From Mesonia hippocampi (lineage in GTDB: Bacteria > Bacteroidota > Bacteroidia > Flavobacteriales > Flavobacteriaceae), in assembly GCF_014197445.1 (NCBI RefSeq), contig NZ_JACIFO010000009.1, forward strand, positions 1 through 64,000: 64,000 bases of DNA, read 5' to 3'. The notes beneath the pieces were generated by a model, which worked only from the letters and a program-made list of their open reading frames with translations, did no database searches and was not told where the DNA came from. Below are positions 28,820 to 36,858 of this stretch, in pieces (position 1 is the stretch's first letter; each line of letters begins with the position of its first letter). Position numbers and translations under genes: made by a program.

Positions 28820-30808
28820 ATGACTTTTAAAGAAGAAATACTGCAAGGCATACCTAAGGTATTGCCACAACCAAAAACATACGACACCTCTATAAATCAC
28901 GCTCCAAAGCGAAAAGAAATACTTACTGAGGCAGAAAAAAAACTTGCCTTACAAAATGCCCTACGTTATTTTGAACCAAAACACCACGCTACATTACTTC
29001 CAGAATTTAAAGAAGAATTAGAAACTTACGGAAGAATTTACATGTACAGGTTTAGACCTGAATATAAAATGTACGCACGCCCTATTGATGAGTATCCTGG
29101 AAAAAGCCAACAAGCTAAAGCCATTATGCTCATGATTCAAAACAACCTAGATTATGCCGTTGCCCAACACCCGCACGAATTAATTACCTACGGCGGGAAT
29201 GGAGCCGTTTTTTCTAACTGGGCACAATACTTGCTTACCATGCAATACTTAGCCGAAATGACAGACGAGCAAACCCTTGTAATGTATAGCGGGCACCCTA
29301 TGGGCTTGTTTCCTTCTCATCCCGAAGCACCTCGTGTAGTGGTCACAAACGGCATGATGATTCCTAATTATTCTAAACCAGACGATTGGGAAAAATTTAA
29401 TGCGCTTGGTGTAACACAATACGGACAAATGACCGCAGGAAGTTACATGTATATTGGACCGCAAGGGATTGTACACGGAACCACCATAACCGTATTAAAT
29501 GGATTTAGAAAAATAGGAAAATCCCCTAAAGGAAATCTATTTGTTACTGCTGGATTAGGCGGAATGAGTGGCGCACAACCAAAAGCAGGAAATATTGCTG
29601 GCTGTATCACCGTTTGTGCCGAAGTAAACCCTAAAATAACACAAGTACGTTTAGACCAAGGTTGGATTGATGAAAAAATAACCGACTTAGATAAATTGGT
29701 AGCACGCGTGCGTAAAGCTAAAGAAAACAAAGAAGTAATCTCGATAGCTTACCTTGGGAATATTGTTGACGTTTGGGAGAAATTTGCAGAAGAAAATGTC
29801 TATATCGATTTAGGTTCCGACCAAACCTCACTACACAATCCTTGGGCTGGCGGGTATTACCCTGTAGGTATTTCGTTTGAAGATGCCAACATCATGATGG
29901 CAGAACAACCCGAATTATTTAAAGAAAAAGTACAAGAAACCCTTCGACGCCACGCAAAAGCCATTAATAAACATACCGAAAAAGGTACTTACTTTTTCGA
30001 TTACGGAAATGCCTTTTTGCTAGAAGCAAGTAGAGCTGGTGCTGATGTAATAAATCCGAATCCAACATTAGGAAGAGAGTTCAAGTATCCTAGCTACGTG
30101 CAAGATATTATGGGACCTATGTGTTTCGATTATGGCTTTGGTCCTTTCCGTTGGGTATGTACCTCTGGAAAACCAGAAGATTTAGCCAAAACCGATACCA
30201 TTGCTTGTAAAGTATTGGAGGAAATCATGGAAAAATCGCCAGCGGAAATTCAGCAACAAATGGCCGATAACATCCAATGGATAAAAGGAGCACAAGAAAA
30301 CAAACTCGTTGTAGGTTCGCAAGCACGTATATTATATGCCGATGCAGAAGGACGTATGAAAATTGCCCAAGCCTTTAACGAAGCTATAAAAAATGGAGAA
30401 ATAGGCCCTGTGGTTTTAGGAAGAGATCATCATGATGTTTCTGGTACAGATTCTCCTTATCGTGAAACTTCTAACATTTATGATGGAAGTAGATTTACCG
30501 CAGATATGGCCATTCAAAACGTAATTGGCGATAGCTTTAGAGGAGCAACTTGGGTAAGTATCCATAACGGCGGAGGCGTTGGTTGGGGAGAAGTAATTAA
30601 TGGAGGATTCGGCATGGTTCTTGATGGCTCTAAAGAGGCAGCAAGACGCTTAAAGTCAATGCTTTTCTGGGATGTAAACAACGGAATTGCCAGAAGATCT
30701 TGGGCGCGTAACGATGGGGCCGTTTTTGCTATTAAACGCGCTATGGAAACCGAACCACGTTTAAAAGTTACCCTGCCAAATAGTGTAGACGAGAATTTAT
30801 TAAATTAA
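28820..30808 (+). CDS. hutU: Urocanate hydratase
   Basis: This 662-residue enzyme of histidine degradation converts urocanate to imidazolone propionate using tightly bound NAD. Conserved stretches include ITYGGNGAVFSNWAQYLL, MYSGHPMGLFPSHPEAPRV, GSYMYIGPQGIVHGTT, GLGGMSGAQPKA (dinucleotide-binding glycines), DQTSLHNPWAGGYYPVG and GRDHHDVSGTDSPYRET. Its length is greater than the ~550-residue proteobacterial enzyme and matches the longer urocanase type found in Bacteroidota. The other hut genes (hutH, hutI, hutG) are not in the window. The only close upstream neighbour is the DUF5522 gene. Confidence 0.96.
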   Translation: MTFKEEILQGIPKVLPQPKTYDTSINHAPKRKEILTEAEKKLALQNALRYFEPKHHATLLPEFKEELETYGRIYMYRFRPEYKMYARPIDEYPGKSQQAKAIMLMIQNNLDYAVAQHPHELITYGGNGAVFSNWAQYLLTMQYLAEMTDEQTLVMYSGHPMGLFPSHPEAPRVVVTNGMMIPNYSKPDDWEKFNALGVTQYGQMTAGSYMYIGPQGIVHGTTITVLNGFRKIGKSPKGNLFVTAGLGGMSGAQPKAGNIAGCITVCAEVNPKITQVRLDQGWIDEKITDLDKLVARVRKAKENKEVISIAYLGNIVDVWEKFAEENVYIDLGSDQTSLHNPWAGGYYPVGISFEDANIMMAEQPELFKEKVQETLRRHAKAINKHTEKGTYFFDYGNAFLLEASRAGADVINPNPTLGREFKYPSYVQDIMGPMCFDYGFGPFRWVCTSGKPEDLAKTDTIACKVLEEIMEKSPAEIQQQMADNIQWIKGAQENKLVVGSQARILYADAEGRMKIAQAFNEAIKNGEIGPVVLGRDHHDVSGTDSPYRETSNIYDGSRFTADMAIQNVIGDSFRGATWVSIHNGGGVGWGEVINGGFGMVLDGSKEAARRLKSMLFWDVNNGIARRSWARNDGAVFAIKRAMETEPRLKVTLPNSVDENLLN

Positions 30809-30812
30809 ACCT

Positions 30813-30891
30813 GCGTTAGGGATTGAGCGTTTGTTGGAGCTCTTTTACAAATGTAAAAAGCGACTCGCGAAAGCCCGCCCGAACGCCCTAA
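30813..30891. repeat. Palindromic intergenic repeat element
   Basis: The gap after hutU is filled by a structured GC-richer element. GCGTTAGGGATTGAGCG at the left end is balanced by AACGCCCTAA at the right end (TTAGGG/CCCTAA arms), with an inner hairpin CTTTTAC/GTAAAAAG (about 30842-30860) and the segment GCGAAAGCCCGCCCGAACG. From memory, elements opening GCGTTAGGGATTG and closing with GCCCGnnCGAACGCCCTAA recur between genes in many flavobacterial genomes, behaving like REP elements. Only this one copy is visible here. Confidence 0.65.
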
Positions 30892-30902
30892 TACTTATAC
30901 AA

Positions 30903-31439
30903 ATGAAAAAGCTACTTTTTGCGTGTTTGGCAGTAATTACACTAGCTTCGTGTAGCAGTGTGAGAGTTGCCACAGATTATGATCCTCAAGTAAATTTTGC
31001 CAGCTATAAGAGCTTTGCTTTTTATAAACCTGGTATTGATAAGGCCGATATTTCTGATTTAGATAAGAAACGTATTTTACGAGCCATAGAACAGGAAATG
31101 CAAAAAAAAGGGTTTGTAAAATCGAACAATCCCGATGTGTTGATTAGTATTTTTACAAAAACCAGTAAAAATATCAACATCTATCAAAACAACTGGGGTT
31201 ATGGCTATAGTTGGGGTTGGAGCCCTTATTATTGGGGAACTGGTTACAACACCGTATCAAGCACTACCGAAGGTACTTTATACATTGATTTGATAGATAA
31301 AAACACTATGGAATTGGTATGGCAAGGTATGGGTACAGGTGCTTTGGCACAGGATATGAAAAGAAAAACCGAACATATTAACACTATTGTTGTTAAGATT
31401 CTGGAAAAATATCCGCCAGAGATTAAGAAAAAGAAATAA
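30903..31439 (+). CDS. DUF4136-family lipoprotein
   Basis: This 178-residue protein has a lipoprotein signal (MKKLLFACLAVITLASC, lipid-attachment Cys17). After it comes a DUF4136-type domain: YKSFAFYKPGID, then DLDKKRILRAIEQEMQKKGF, NPDVLISIF, an aromatic Gly/Tyr/Trp-rich segment (NNWGYGYSWGWSPYYWGTGY) and GTLYIDLIDKNTMELVWQGMGTG. The family is anchored in the envelope and its function is unknown. The ATG at 30903 is chosen because it gives the lipobox. A longer reading from a TTG at 30831 would run through the palindromic repeat and lose the signal. It is followed by a terminator. Confidence 0.9.
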   Translation: MKKLLFACLAVITLASCSSVRVATDYDPQVNFASYKSFAFYKPGIDKADISDLDKKRILRAIEQEMQKKGFVKSNNPDVLISIFTKTSKNINIYQNNWGYGYSWGWSPYYWGTGYNTVSSTTEGTLYIDLIDKNTMELVWQGMGTGALAQDMKRKTEHINTIVVKILEKYPPEIKKKK

Positions 31440-31447
31440 ACTAACTT

Positions 31448-31500
31448 CTTCCTGTTAGCCTTCTTTTTAATGTAAAATTTAGGCTAACGGGAAGAGTTTT
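31448..31500 (+). terminator. Intrinsic terminator after the DUF4136 gene
   Basis: CTTCCTGTTAGCCT (31448-31461) pairs with AGGCTAACGGGAAG (31481-31494), a 14-bp stem with one G-U pair and a 19-base loop, followed by AGTTTTT. It lies just past the stop codon. Confidence 0.8.
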
Positions 31501-31541
31501 TACAGCAATAACCCCCATCCTTTTTAGTTATGGATTTTATT

Positions 31542-32417
31542 TTATTCGTTTTCTAATTGTTTGATGTAATTTACTAAATTGGCCTTGGTTTTAGGGTCTA
31601 AAGTTGGCTCTTTTACATCGTAATCTTTAAGTTCATCATACAAAATGTCTGCTACAATTAAGCGGGCTTCTTTTTTGTTATCAGACGGGATAATATACCA
31701 AGGTGCATAGGCTGTGTTTGTTTTATTAATCGCTTCTTGGTAAGCAAGCTGATAATCATCCCAAAGCTTACGCTCTTCGATATCGCTTGCTGAAAATTTC
31801 CAGTTTTTTTCTTCTTTATTCAACCTTCTTAATAAACGGTGGCGTTGTTCTTCTTTAGAAATATGTAAGAAAAACTTAAAAATAATGGTTCCGTTTTCTA
31901 CAAGGTTTTTTTCAAAATTATTTAATTGTTGGTAACGTTTTTCCCAAAAATCATCATCGATATCCGTTAGCGTATTAACCGTTGGCAAATGCTCGTTTAA
32001 AATATAGGTTGGATGCACTTTAGTAACCAGTACATTTTCATAATGTGTACGATTAAAAACGCCAAATTTACCACGTTCGGGCAAAGCTATATAATGCCTC
32101 CATAAATAATCATGTTTAAGTTCTTTTGAGGTAGGTGTTTTAAAACTATGTACCACTACACCTCTGGCATTTAAATCTTTAAAAACCTCTCGGATAAGGC
32201 TATCTTTCCCTGCTGTATCCATCCCTTGAAAACATATTAAAACACTATATTTTGCATGGGCATATAGCTTGTTTTGAAATTTCGCGAGCTTTTTACGTTC
32301 CTTTTCTAATTTTTCCTCTAATTGTTTTTCGGAAGCTTCTAAATGCGCATTTGTAGAAATCGTTGAAATTTCGACCCCTTTTTTAGCTTTATAGAAAGAA
32401 GATTTTATTTTTTTCAT
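31542..32417 (-). CDS. Polyphosphate kinase 2 family protein
   Basis: This 291-residue cytoplasmic enzyme belongs to the PPK2 family, which transfers phosphate between polyphosphate and nucleotides. It shows a Walker A motif, CFQGMDTAGKDSLIREVF (~63-80), the lid-region FKTPTSKELKHDYLWRHY, FNRTHYENVLVTKV and FFLHISKEEQRHRLLRR. The pattern resembles the class that phosphorylates AMP or ADP using polyphosphate. The direction and nucleotide preference cannot be read with certainty. The ATG at 32417 is preferred over a GTG one codon upstream. It lies 93 bases after the MscS gene, beyond a terminator hairpin, so it may be transcribed separately. Confidence 0.9.
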   Translation of the reverse strand: MKKIKSSFYKAKKGVEISTISTNAHLEASEKQLEEKLEKERKKLAKFQNKLYAHAKYSVLICFQGMDTAGKDSLIREVFKDLNARGVVVHSFKTPTSKELKHDYLWRHYIALPERGKFGVFNRTHYENVLVTKVHPTYILNEHLPTVNTLTDIDDDFWEKRYQQLNNFEKNLVENGTIIFKFFLHISKEEQRHRLLRRLNKEEKNWKFSASDIEERKLWDDYQLAYQEAINKTNTAYAPWYIIPSDNKKEARLIVADILYDELKDYDVKEPTLDPKTKANLVNYIKQLENE

Positions 32418-32450
32418 CACTCAGTATCTTTTTATTTTTTTAATGCATAA

Positions 32451-32482
32451 AAAAACGCCTAAATTAATTATTAGGCGTTTAA
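32451..32482 (-). terminator. Hairpin terminator between the MscS and PPK2 genes
   Basis: AAACGCCTAA (32453-32462) pairs with TTAGGCGTTT (32471-32480) around the loop ATTAATTA. Flanking A and T runs give a U-tract on the minus-strand transcript. It sits about 30 bases past the MscS stop. Confidence 0.8.
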
Positions 32483-32510
32483 GTTAACAAAAATATGTTG
32501 TTTAAGCTTA

Positions 32511-33323
32511 TTAAGCTTCGGTTTTATGCATATGTACATCCATTTGTGGAAATGGAATCCCAATACCGTTTTTATCAAATTCTTTTTTAATATGTTCTTG
32601 CATGTAGAAATGTACTGTCCAAAAATCTTCGGTTTTACACCAAGGGCGTACCGCAAAATTTACAGAAGAATCGGCCAATTCTGAAACAAGAATATCTACA
32701 GGTTGGTCTTTTAATACTTCAGGGCAATTATTTACTACTTGACTGATAATTTGCCTTGCTTTATCGATATCGTCATTGTAACCTATTCCAAAAGTCATAG
32801 GTACTTTTCTAATTTCGTTTTTGGTTAAATTCTCTAAAGGTGAAGAAGTAATTGTACCGTTAGGAATAATAATAATTCTGTTATCTAATGTAGTTAGGAT
32901 AGTATTGAAAATTTGGATTTCTTTTACAGTTCCAGAATACCCATTGGTAATAATAAAATCGCCTACTTTAAAAGGTTTAAAGAATAAGATTAAAATTCCC
33001 GCTGCCATGTGCGACAGGTTTCCTTGTAAGGCCATCCCTATTGCTAAACCTAAAGCACCAAAAATTGCTACAAACGAGGTTACTTCTAACCCAAACATAG
33101 ATGCAGCACTTAATACAATTAAAATTTTAAGCCCTACGCTTATCAATGAGGTTAAGAAAGGTGTAAGAGAAGGATCTATCTCCTTTTTCTCCATTGTTAT
33201 TCTTACCTTTTTACTTACGATATTGGTTATCCAAAATCCAATAACCAATGTTAACACTGCCCCTAAAACTTTTGGAGCGTAAGAAACTACCATCTCGGCA
33301 ATTTTAGATAATTCTATTTCCAT
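32511..33323 (-). CDS. MscS-family small-conductance mechanosensitive channel
   Basis: This 270-residue inner-membrane channel opens under hypo-osmotic stress. It has three predicted transmembrane helices (~15-37, ~60-82 and ~87-110). The third is the pore helix, with the Gly/Ala-rich sequence FGALGLAIGMALQGNLSHMAAGILILFFKPFKVGDFI, which is diagnostic for MscS. A beta domain (TVKEIQIFNTILTTLDNRIIIIPNGTI) and an alpha/beta C-terminal domain follow. The length matches the compact E. coli MscS type (286 residues). A well-spaced promoter (33353-33382) lies immediately upstream. Confidence 0.95.
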   Translation of the reverse strand: MEIELSKIAEMVVSYAPKVLGAVLTLVIGFWITNIVSKKVRITMEKKEIDPSLTPFLTSLISVGLKILIVLSAASMFGLEVTSFVAIFGALGLAIGMALQGNLSHMAAGILILFFKPFKVGDFIITNGYSGTVKEIQIFNTILTTLDNRIIIIPNGTITSSPLENLTKNEIRKVPMTFGIGYNDDIDKARQIISQVVNNCPEVLKDQPVDILVSELADSSVNFAVRPWCKTEDFWTVHFYMQEHIKKEFDKNGIGIPFPQMDVHMHKTEA

Positions 33324-33352
33324 ATATATTGATTAAAAAAGTTAATTTACTA

Positions 33353-33382
33353 CAAAACTAGCTATAATATTTTGGTCTCCAA
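33353..33382 (-). promoter_or_regulatory. Bacteroidota-type promoter of the MscS gene
   Basis: On the minus strand TAGTTTTG (33353-33360) matches TAnnTTTG, with TTG (complement of CAA 33380-33382) 19 bases further upstream. The predicted leader is about 24 bases. The promoter sits in the short gap after the preceding gene's stop at 33393. Confidence 0.65.
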
Positions 33383-33392
33383 AATACTACAC

Positions 33393-35774
33393 CTATAAAC
33401 CTAAATAAACCCGGTACCAACTGCATTCTTTTATTACTTCTTTCTGAAAATTAGTATCGGCATAGGTGGTGCTTAATAATGAAAAATAGTCGCTATGCGC
33501 TCCGCTAGTTTCTATACGGTAACCATAAGTATTTGGAATACGAATATGGCTTATATTATAATTTGTTTTTGCCAACATATATACCGTTCTTGCTTTAACT
33601 TCTTTACTTCCTGAAAGCGCTAATGCTTTTTTATAAAACTTATTTGCTTGGATTAAAGCTGGGGTTAGGTTGGCTTTTATCTGCTCATCTACATAATTAC
33701 TATAATCTTTAAACCAATTTCGGCTATCGTTTCCTACATAATTAAATGTGTTAGAAAACCACCCCACTTCGCTCATGTTATAATAAGCATTACCCAGCAT
33801 GTAATAATAATCGGCTGCGTTTGCAGGGTTTGCCTCTCCTAATTGCTGAAGCTTTAAAAGTACACGAGATAATTTTAATTTATTATCGGAATAATACTCT
33901 CTATTTGTACTGGTATTTTTAGACAGGTTATTGGTAAATAATTCGGAATAATTCTCGTAGAATTTATCGGATTGTTTATAAAAATCGGTATCAAAATATT
34001 CGTTTATGGCAGCAGAAAATAATTCGGCACGATAAGCTTCGCTATAAAAATCGGAAGGCTTCTTTATTTTCTTAAAACTAACGATTGCTTTTTCTAATTC
34101 ACCATCTATCAAAAAACGTGTTCCTTCCAATTCATGCAAATAGTCTGTTGGTGAAACCTTAAATAGACTTAGTAAAAATTTTTCGAAACTTGTTTTGTTT
34201 TCAGTGGCTAATAATGCCTTATATGCCGAAATAGCTTCTTTCTCATTAAATTTATGTTTATGAGAGGTTAGCCAATAGCTTCCTAAGTTCTTTTTTACAT
34301 CCTTCCATAAAAAATTGTCCATATCACCATTATAACTGCCATAAAAAGAATAATAAGCTATATTGCTGGCTATTGTATTCCCTTCGTTTTCATACAATTC
34401 TGCAGTTTTATTAAAGAATAACGCTACTGCTGGCTCATAAATGTTTAAGTTTTGGGTTTGCTTCAGTTGTTCGTAAAGTCTATTTATTTCTGTCCTATTT
34501 ATATAAGTTAATGCATCTACATCGACTGCAAAAAGCAGGCGTTCTGCTTGAGCATTATACCTGCTATTACTTTGCACTTGCTGAAAATGCTTTTTTGCTT
34601 CTGTATGATTTTTAGCTCCAAAATAACTCATTCCTAACATTATTCTCCAAAAATCTTTATCTATCAACTCTTTAGATTCTAATTGTGTTTCAGCTAAAAT
34701 TCTTAAATTAACAATTTGTTGACCTTTTCCTTTACAGACAGTTGAGCGTTTGTAAAAAGGAGAATATTCGGCAAAGAGTTCTTCTTGAATCTGATCTAAC
34801 TCCCGTAATGCTAAAAGCCGCAAAAATTTAGAATTGGGTTTTGTTACGGCTATTTTCATCATCTCTGGTAGTGCTGGAGCCTTGGCATGAAATACTTTAA
34901 AAAAACTTTTCATATCCGCATACGGCGCATTTTTATCATAAAACTCGGCAAAACGGATTTTTTTCCAGTTTAAAATACGTAGACTCGTTGCGCTTTTTTC
35001 TCGCCTATCGGGAAGCTCTGCAAATACTTCTATAAAAATTTCCGCTGCTTTTTCATCTTCTTTTAACTGATAATAAACTCCTCCCAATTGCTCTAACGCC
35101 CGGTAATAAATGTAAGATTTCTCGGTATCTTTTAAGTAATTATCAAAAAAGGTAATGGCCTGGGCTGGCTGTTCTAAATAATTGGCTAAACGTATTAATT
35201 GAAAAGCATAACGCTGACGTAAAAAGCTATTGGTTTCCTTTTCGATTAGGCTTAAGCTTTGGGTTAACAACTCAGGTTTTTTGTCTGTTTTATCATTATC
35301 ATCCTCTCCTTGATACCATGAATAGAAACTCCCTAAGCTTGTGTTGGATGAAATTTTTTCGGTTTGTTTTGCTAAAATCATATAACGCGCAAATGCATTC
35401 CCTTTTTCCGTCGCTAATTTTCTAGCTAATGCCGTGGTATTTTTTCGGTTTAACAAGTTTATATACCAAGCTTCATCTTTTTTATAAATTAATGTATTTA
35501 CCTCTTCTGTTGTAAAATCATCGCCTAAATAAACTTGCCAATCGGCTAAATTTGCATTGTTGTTTTCTCCGCCTAAAAAGGCATTACAAAATATATGCGG
35601 ACAACGTGTGTAAGGATACAATTCTGGGCTCCCTAAAATTGTCCTGTCGACCATAGGATAATAATCTACCCTAAAAGAATCATACCCACAAAAGCTCATG
35701 GAAGAAGAAGAAAACGCAGGCAATACGGCAAAAAGCAGTAAAAAACTACTTGCCAAAGATTTTAAATAATTCAT
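33393..35774 (-). CDS. Exported TPR-like protein of unknown function
   Basis: I do not recognise a named family. The ATG at 35774 is chosen because it gives a signal peptide (MNYLKSLASSFLLLFAVLPAFS), making 793 residues. An in-frame start at 35804 would add a non-signal segment. After an N-terminal part with several cysteines (FCGYDSF, RCPHIFCNAF) the protein is almost entirely helical, with repeated pairs reminiscent of TPR motifs (for example ALEQLGGVYYQLKEDEKAAEIFIEV and IMLGMSYFGAKNHTEAKKHFQQV). It overlaps the 3' end of the upstream lipoprotein gene by 29 bases, suggesting translational coupling and a joint role in the periplasm or outer membrane. The actual role is unknown. Confidence 0.8.
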   Translation of the reverse strand: MNYLKSLASSFLLLFAVLPAFSSSSMSFCGYDSFRVDYYPMVDRTILGSPELYPYTRCPHIFCNAFLGGENNNANLADWQVYLGDDFTTEEVNTLIYKKDEAWYINLLNRKNTTALARKLATEKGNAFARYMILAKQTEKISSNTSLGSFYSWYQGEDDNDKTDKKPELLTQSLSLIEKETNSFLRQRYAFQLIRLANYLEQPAQAITFFDNYLKDTEKSYIYYRALEQLGGVYYQLKEDEKAAEIFIEVFAELPDRREKSATSLRILNWKKIRFAEFYDKNAPYADMKSFFKVFHAKAPALPEMMKIAVTKPNSKFLRLLALRELDQIQEELFAEYSPFYKRSTVCKGKGQQIVNLRILAETQLESKELIDKDFWRIMLGMSYFGAKNHTEAKKHFQQVQSNSRYNAQAERLLFAVDVDALTYINRTEINRLYEQLKQTQNLNIYEPAVALFFNKTAELYENEGNTIASNIAYYSFYGSYNGDMDNFLWKDVKKNLGSYWLTSHKHKFNEKEAISAYKALLATENKTSFEKFLLSLFKVSPTDYLHELEGTRFLIDGELEKAIVSFKKIKKPSDFYSEAYRAELFSAAINEYFDTDFYKQSDKFYENYSELFTNNLSKNTSTNREYYSDNKLKLSRVLLKLQQLGEANPANAADYYYMLGNAYYNMSEVGWFSNTFNYVGNDSRNWFKDYSNYVDEQIKANLTPALIQANKFYKKALALSGSKEVKARTVYMLAKTNYNISHIRIPNTYGYRIETSGAHSDYFSLLSTTYADTNFQKEVIKECSWYRVYLGL

Positions 35775-36795
35775 CTGTAGATTGGTTTTGAAAAAGTAAA
35801 GCATTAACGTGATACAAAATTACCGAATAATTTTTAGCATACTTACGATCTATAAGCTGTTTTAATTGTTTTAATTCTGACAATTGTACACTTTCGTACC
35901 GGATAACATCGTTTGCATAAATAAAATTCCCGTTTAAATAAGCATCCTTAGTGGCTCGATACATAGTTGGCGTTGCTGTTTTTTTAAAATTTTGCACTAG
36001 CATTTCTTCTGTAAAATAATTTATAATTCCTGCTAGTTTATCTTCCCTATACAACACAGCCCAATCGTAATACGGAAAAGCCATAGTTAACGGCAACGGA
36101 TACCTGTTTAAATTTCCTAAATACTTTTTTGTTGTCTCTAGGTTTAGTATAGAGTTGGGTTCGTTTATATCACCTAAATCGCCCATATTATAAAGCATTA
36201 AAACACCTATATCTGTAGGCGGAACTCCTGTTTTTTCGGCATATTTTATTTGGTGTAAACGTAAAGTTACCGATAGTTTTCTATTGGGTGCAATAAATAC
36301 CGATTTTTGCTTTAACCCTTCTAAAAATTTAAAATAAGAAGCCCTTGTGCTTAGAGTCCAGTCACAATCTATTTGAATTTCGGGAACGCTAACTTTAGCA
36401 AAGAAATCTTTTGCTAAAAGCCTATTTATTTTATCGGCCACTTGTGTAGCTAAAGCGTTTATCGCGGCAGGAGTTTTGGCATGTTCAAACACGCGATTGG
36501 TTATATACACTACAGGAACAACCTCTTGTACAGAAGTAATTTTGGTATCTTCTGGTATTAAAAGTGTTGCCTTAGGAAAAATTTTTGATTGCTTCTCGAT
36601 ATAATCTACATCAAAAAAACGCAAGTACAAACGCTTGCTTTCTGCTCGCTGTAATAATGTTGATGCATCTGCAGGCAAGGAATAGTTAGCTCTCCAATGA
36701 TAAAAATCTACTTGCTTTACATTGCTCTCTTGCTTACACGAAAACAATGTAAAAGCAATACAAAACAAACTAACTATTCTAATGAAATTCTGCAT
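35746..36795 (-). CDS. Lipoprotein with possible TIM-barrel (DUF3142/GH18-like) domain
   Basis: This 349-residue protein has a lipoprotein signal (MQNFIRIVSLFCIAFTLFSC, Cys20). The mature part reads like a TIM barrel: LRFFDVDYIE, VVPVVYITNRVF, PEIQIDCDWTLSTRASYFKFL, NRKLSVTLRLHQI, DIGVLMLYNMGDL and PLTMAFPYYDWAVLYR. The pattern IQIDCDWT...FL...LSVTL followed by a tyrosine-containing strand recalls DUF3142 and GH18-like folds, but the classical GH18 DxxDxDxE motif is not complete. Catalysis is therefore uncertain. It is tightly coupled to the TPR-like exported protein downstream (29-base overlap) and follows the 2-oxoacid dehydrogenase genes after a hairpin. The fold assignment is an inference. 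Confidence 0.75.
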   Translation of the reverse strand: MQNFIRIVSLFCIAFTLFSCKQESNVKQVDFYHWRANYSLPADASTLLQRAESKRLYLRFFDVDYIEKQSKIFPKATLLIPEDTKITSVQEVVPVVYITNRVFEHAKTPAAINALATQVADKINRLLAKDFFAKVSVPEIQIDCDWTLSTRASYFKFLEGLKQKSVFIAPNRKLSVTLRLHQIKYAEKTGVPPTDIGVLMLYNMGDLGDINEPNSILNLETTKKYLGNLNRYPLPLTMAFPYYDWAVLYREDKLAGIINYFTEEMLVQNFKKTATPTMYRATKDAYLNGNFIYANDVIRYESVQLSELKQLKQLIDRKYAKNYSVILYHVNALLFQNQSTDELFKIFGK

Positions 36796-36805
36796 CTTTA
36801 AAAAT

Positions 36806-36846
36806 GTAAAACCACAGCTTAGCCAATTGCTTAAACCGTGGTTTAC
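36806..36846 (-). terminator. Hairpin after the 2-oxoacid dehydrogenase E1 gene
   Basis: GTAAAACCAC (36806-36815) pairs with GTGGTTTAC (36838-36846) with one unpaired base. On the minus strand it is followed by ACATTTTT. It fills the 63-base gap before the lipoprotein gene and is a plausible terminator of the E2-E1 transcript. Confidence 0.55.
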
Positions 36847-36858
36847 TTTATCTTTTGG

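Noticed and set aside
30831-30902. Upstream TTG start for the DUF4136 lipoprotein
   Set aside because: It would translate the palindromic repeat and destroy the lipoprotein signal; the ATG at 30903 gives a proper lipobox.
32488-32495. Minus-strand TATTTTTG as a PPK2 promoter
   Set aside because: It matches the -7 consensus but has no -33 element and would put the terminator hairpin inside the PPK2 leader; too weak to call.
32821-33282. Plus-strand open frame of 153 codons opposite the MscS gene
   Set aside because: It is antisense to a clear MscS coding sequence, and its apparent hydrophobicity mirrors the helices encoded on the other strand.
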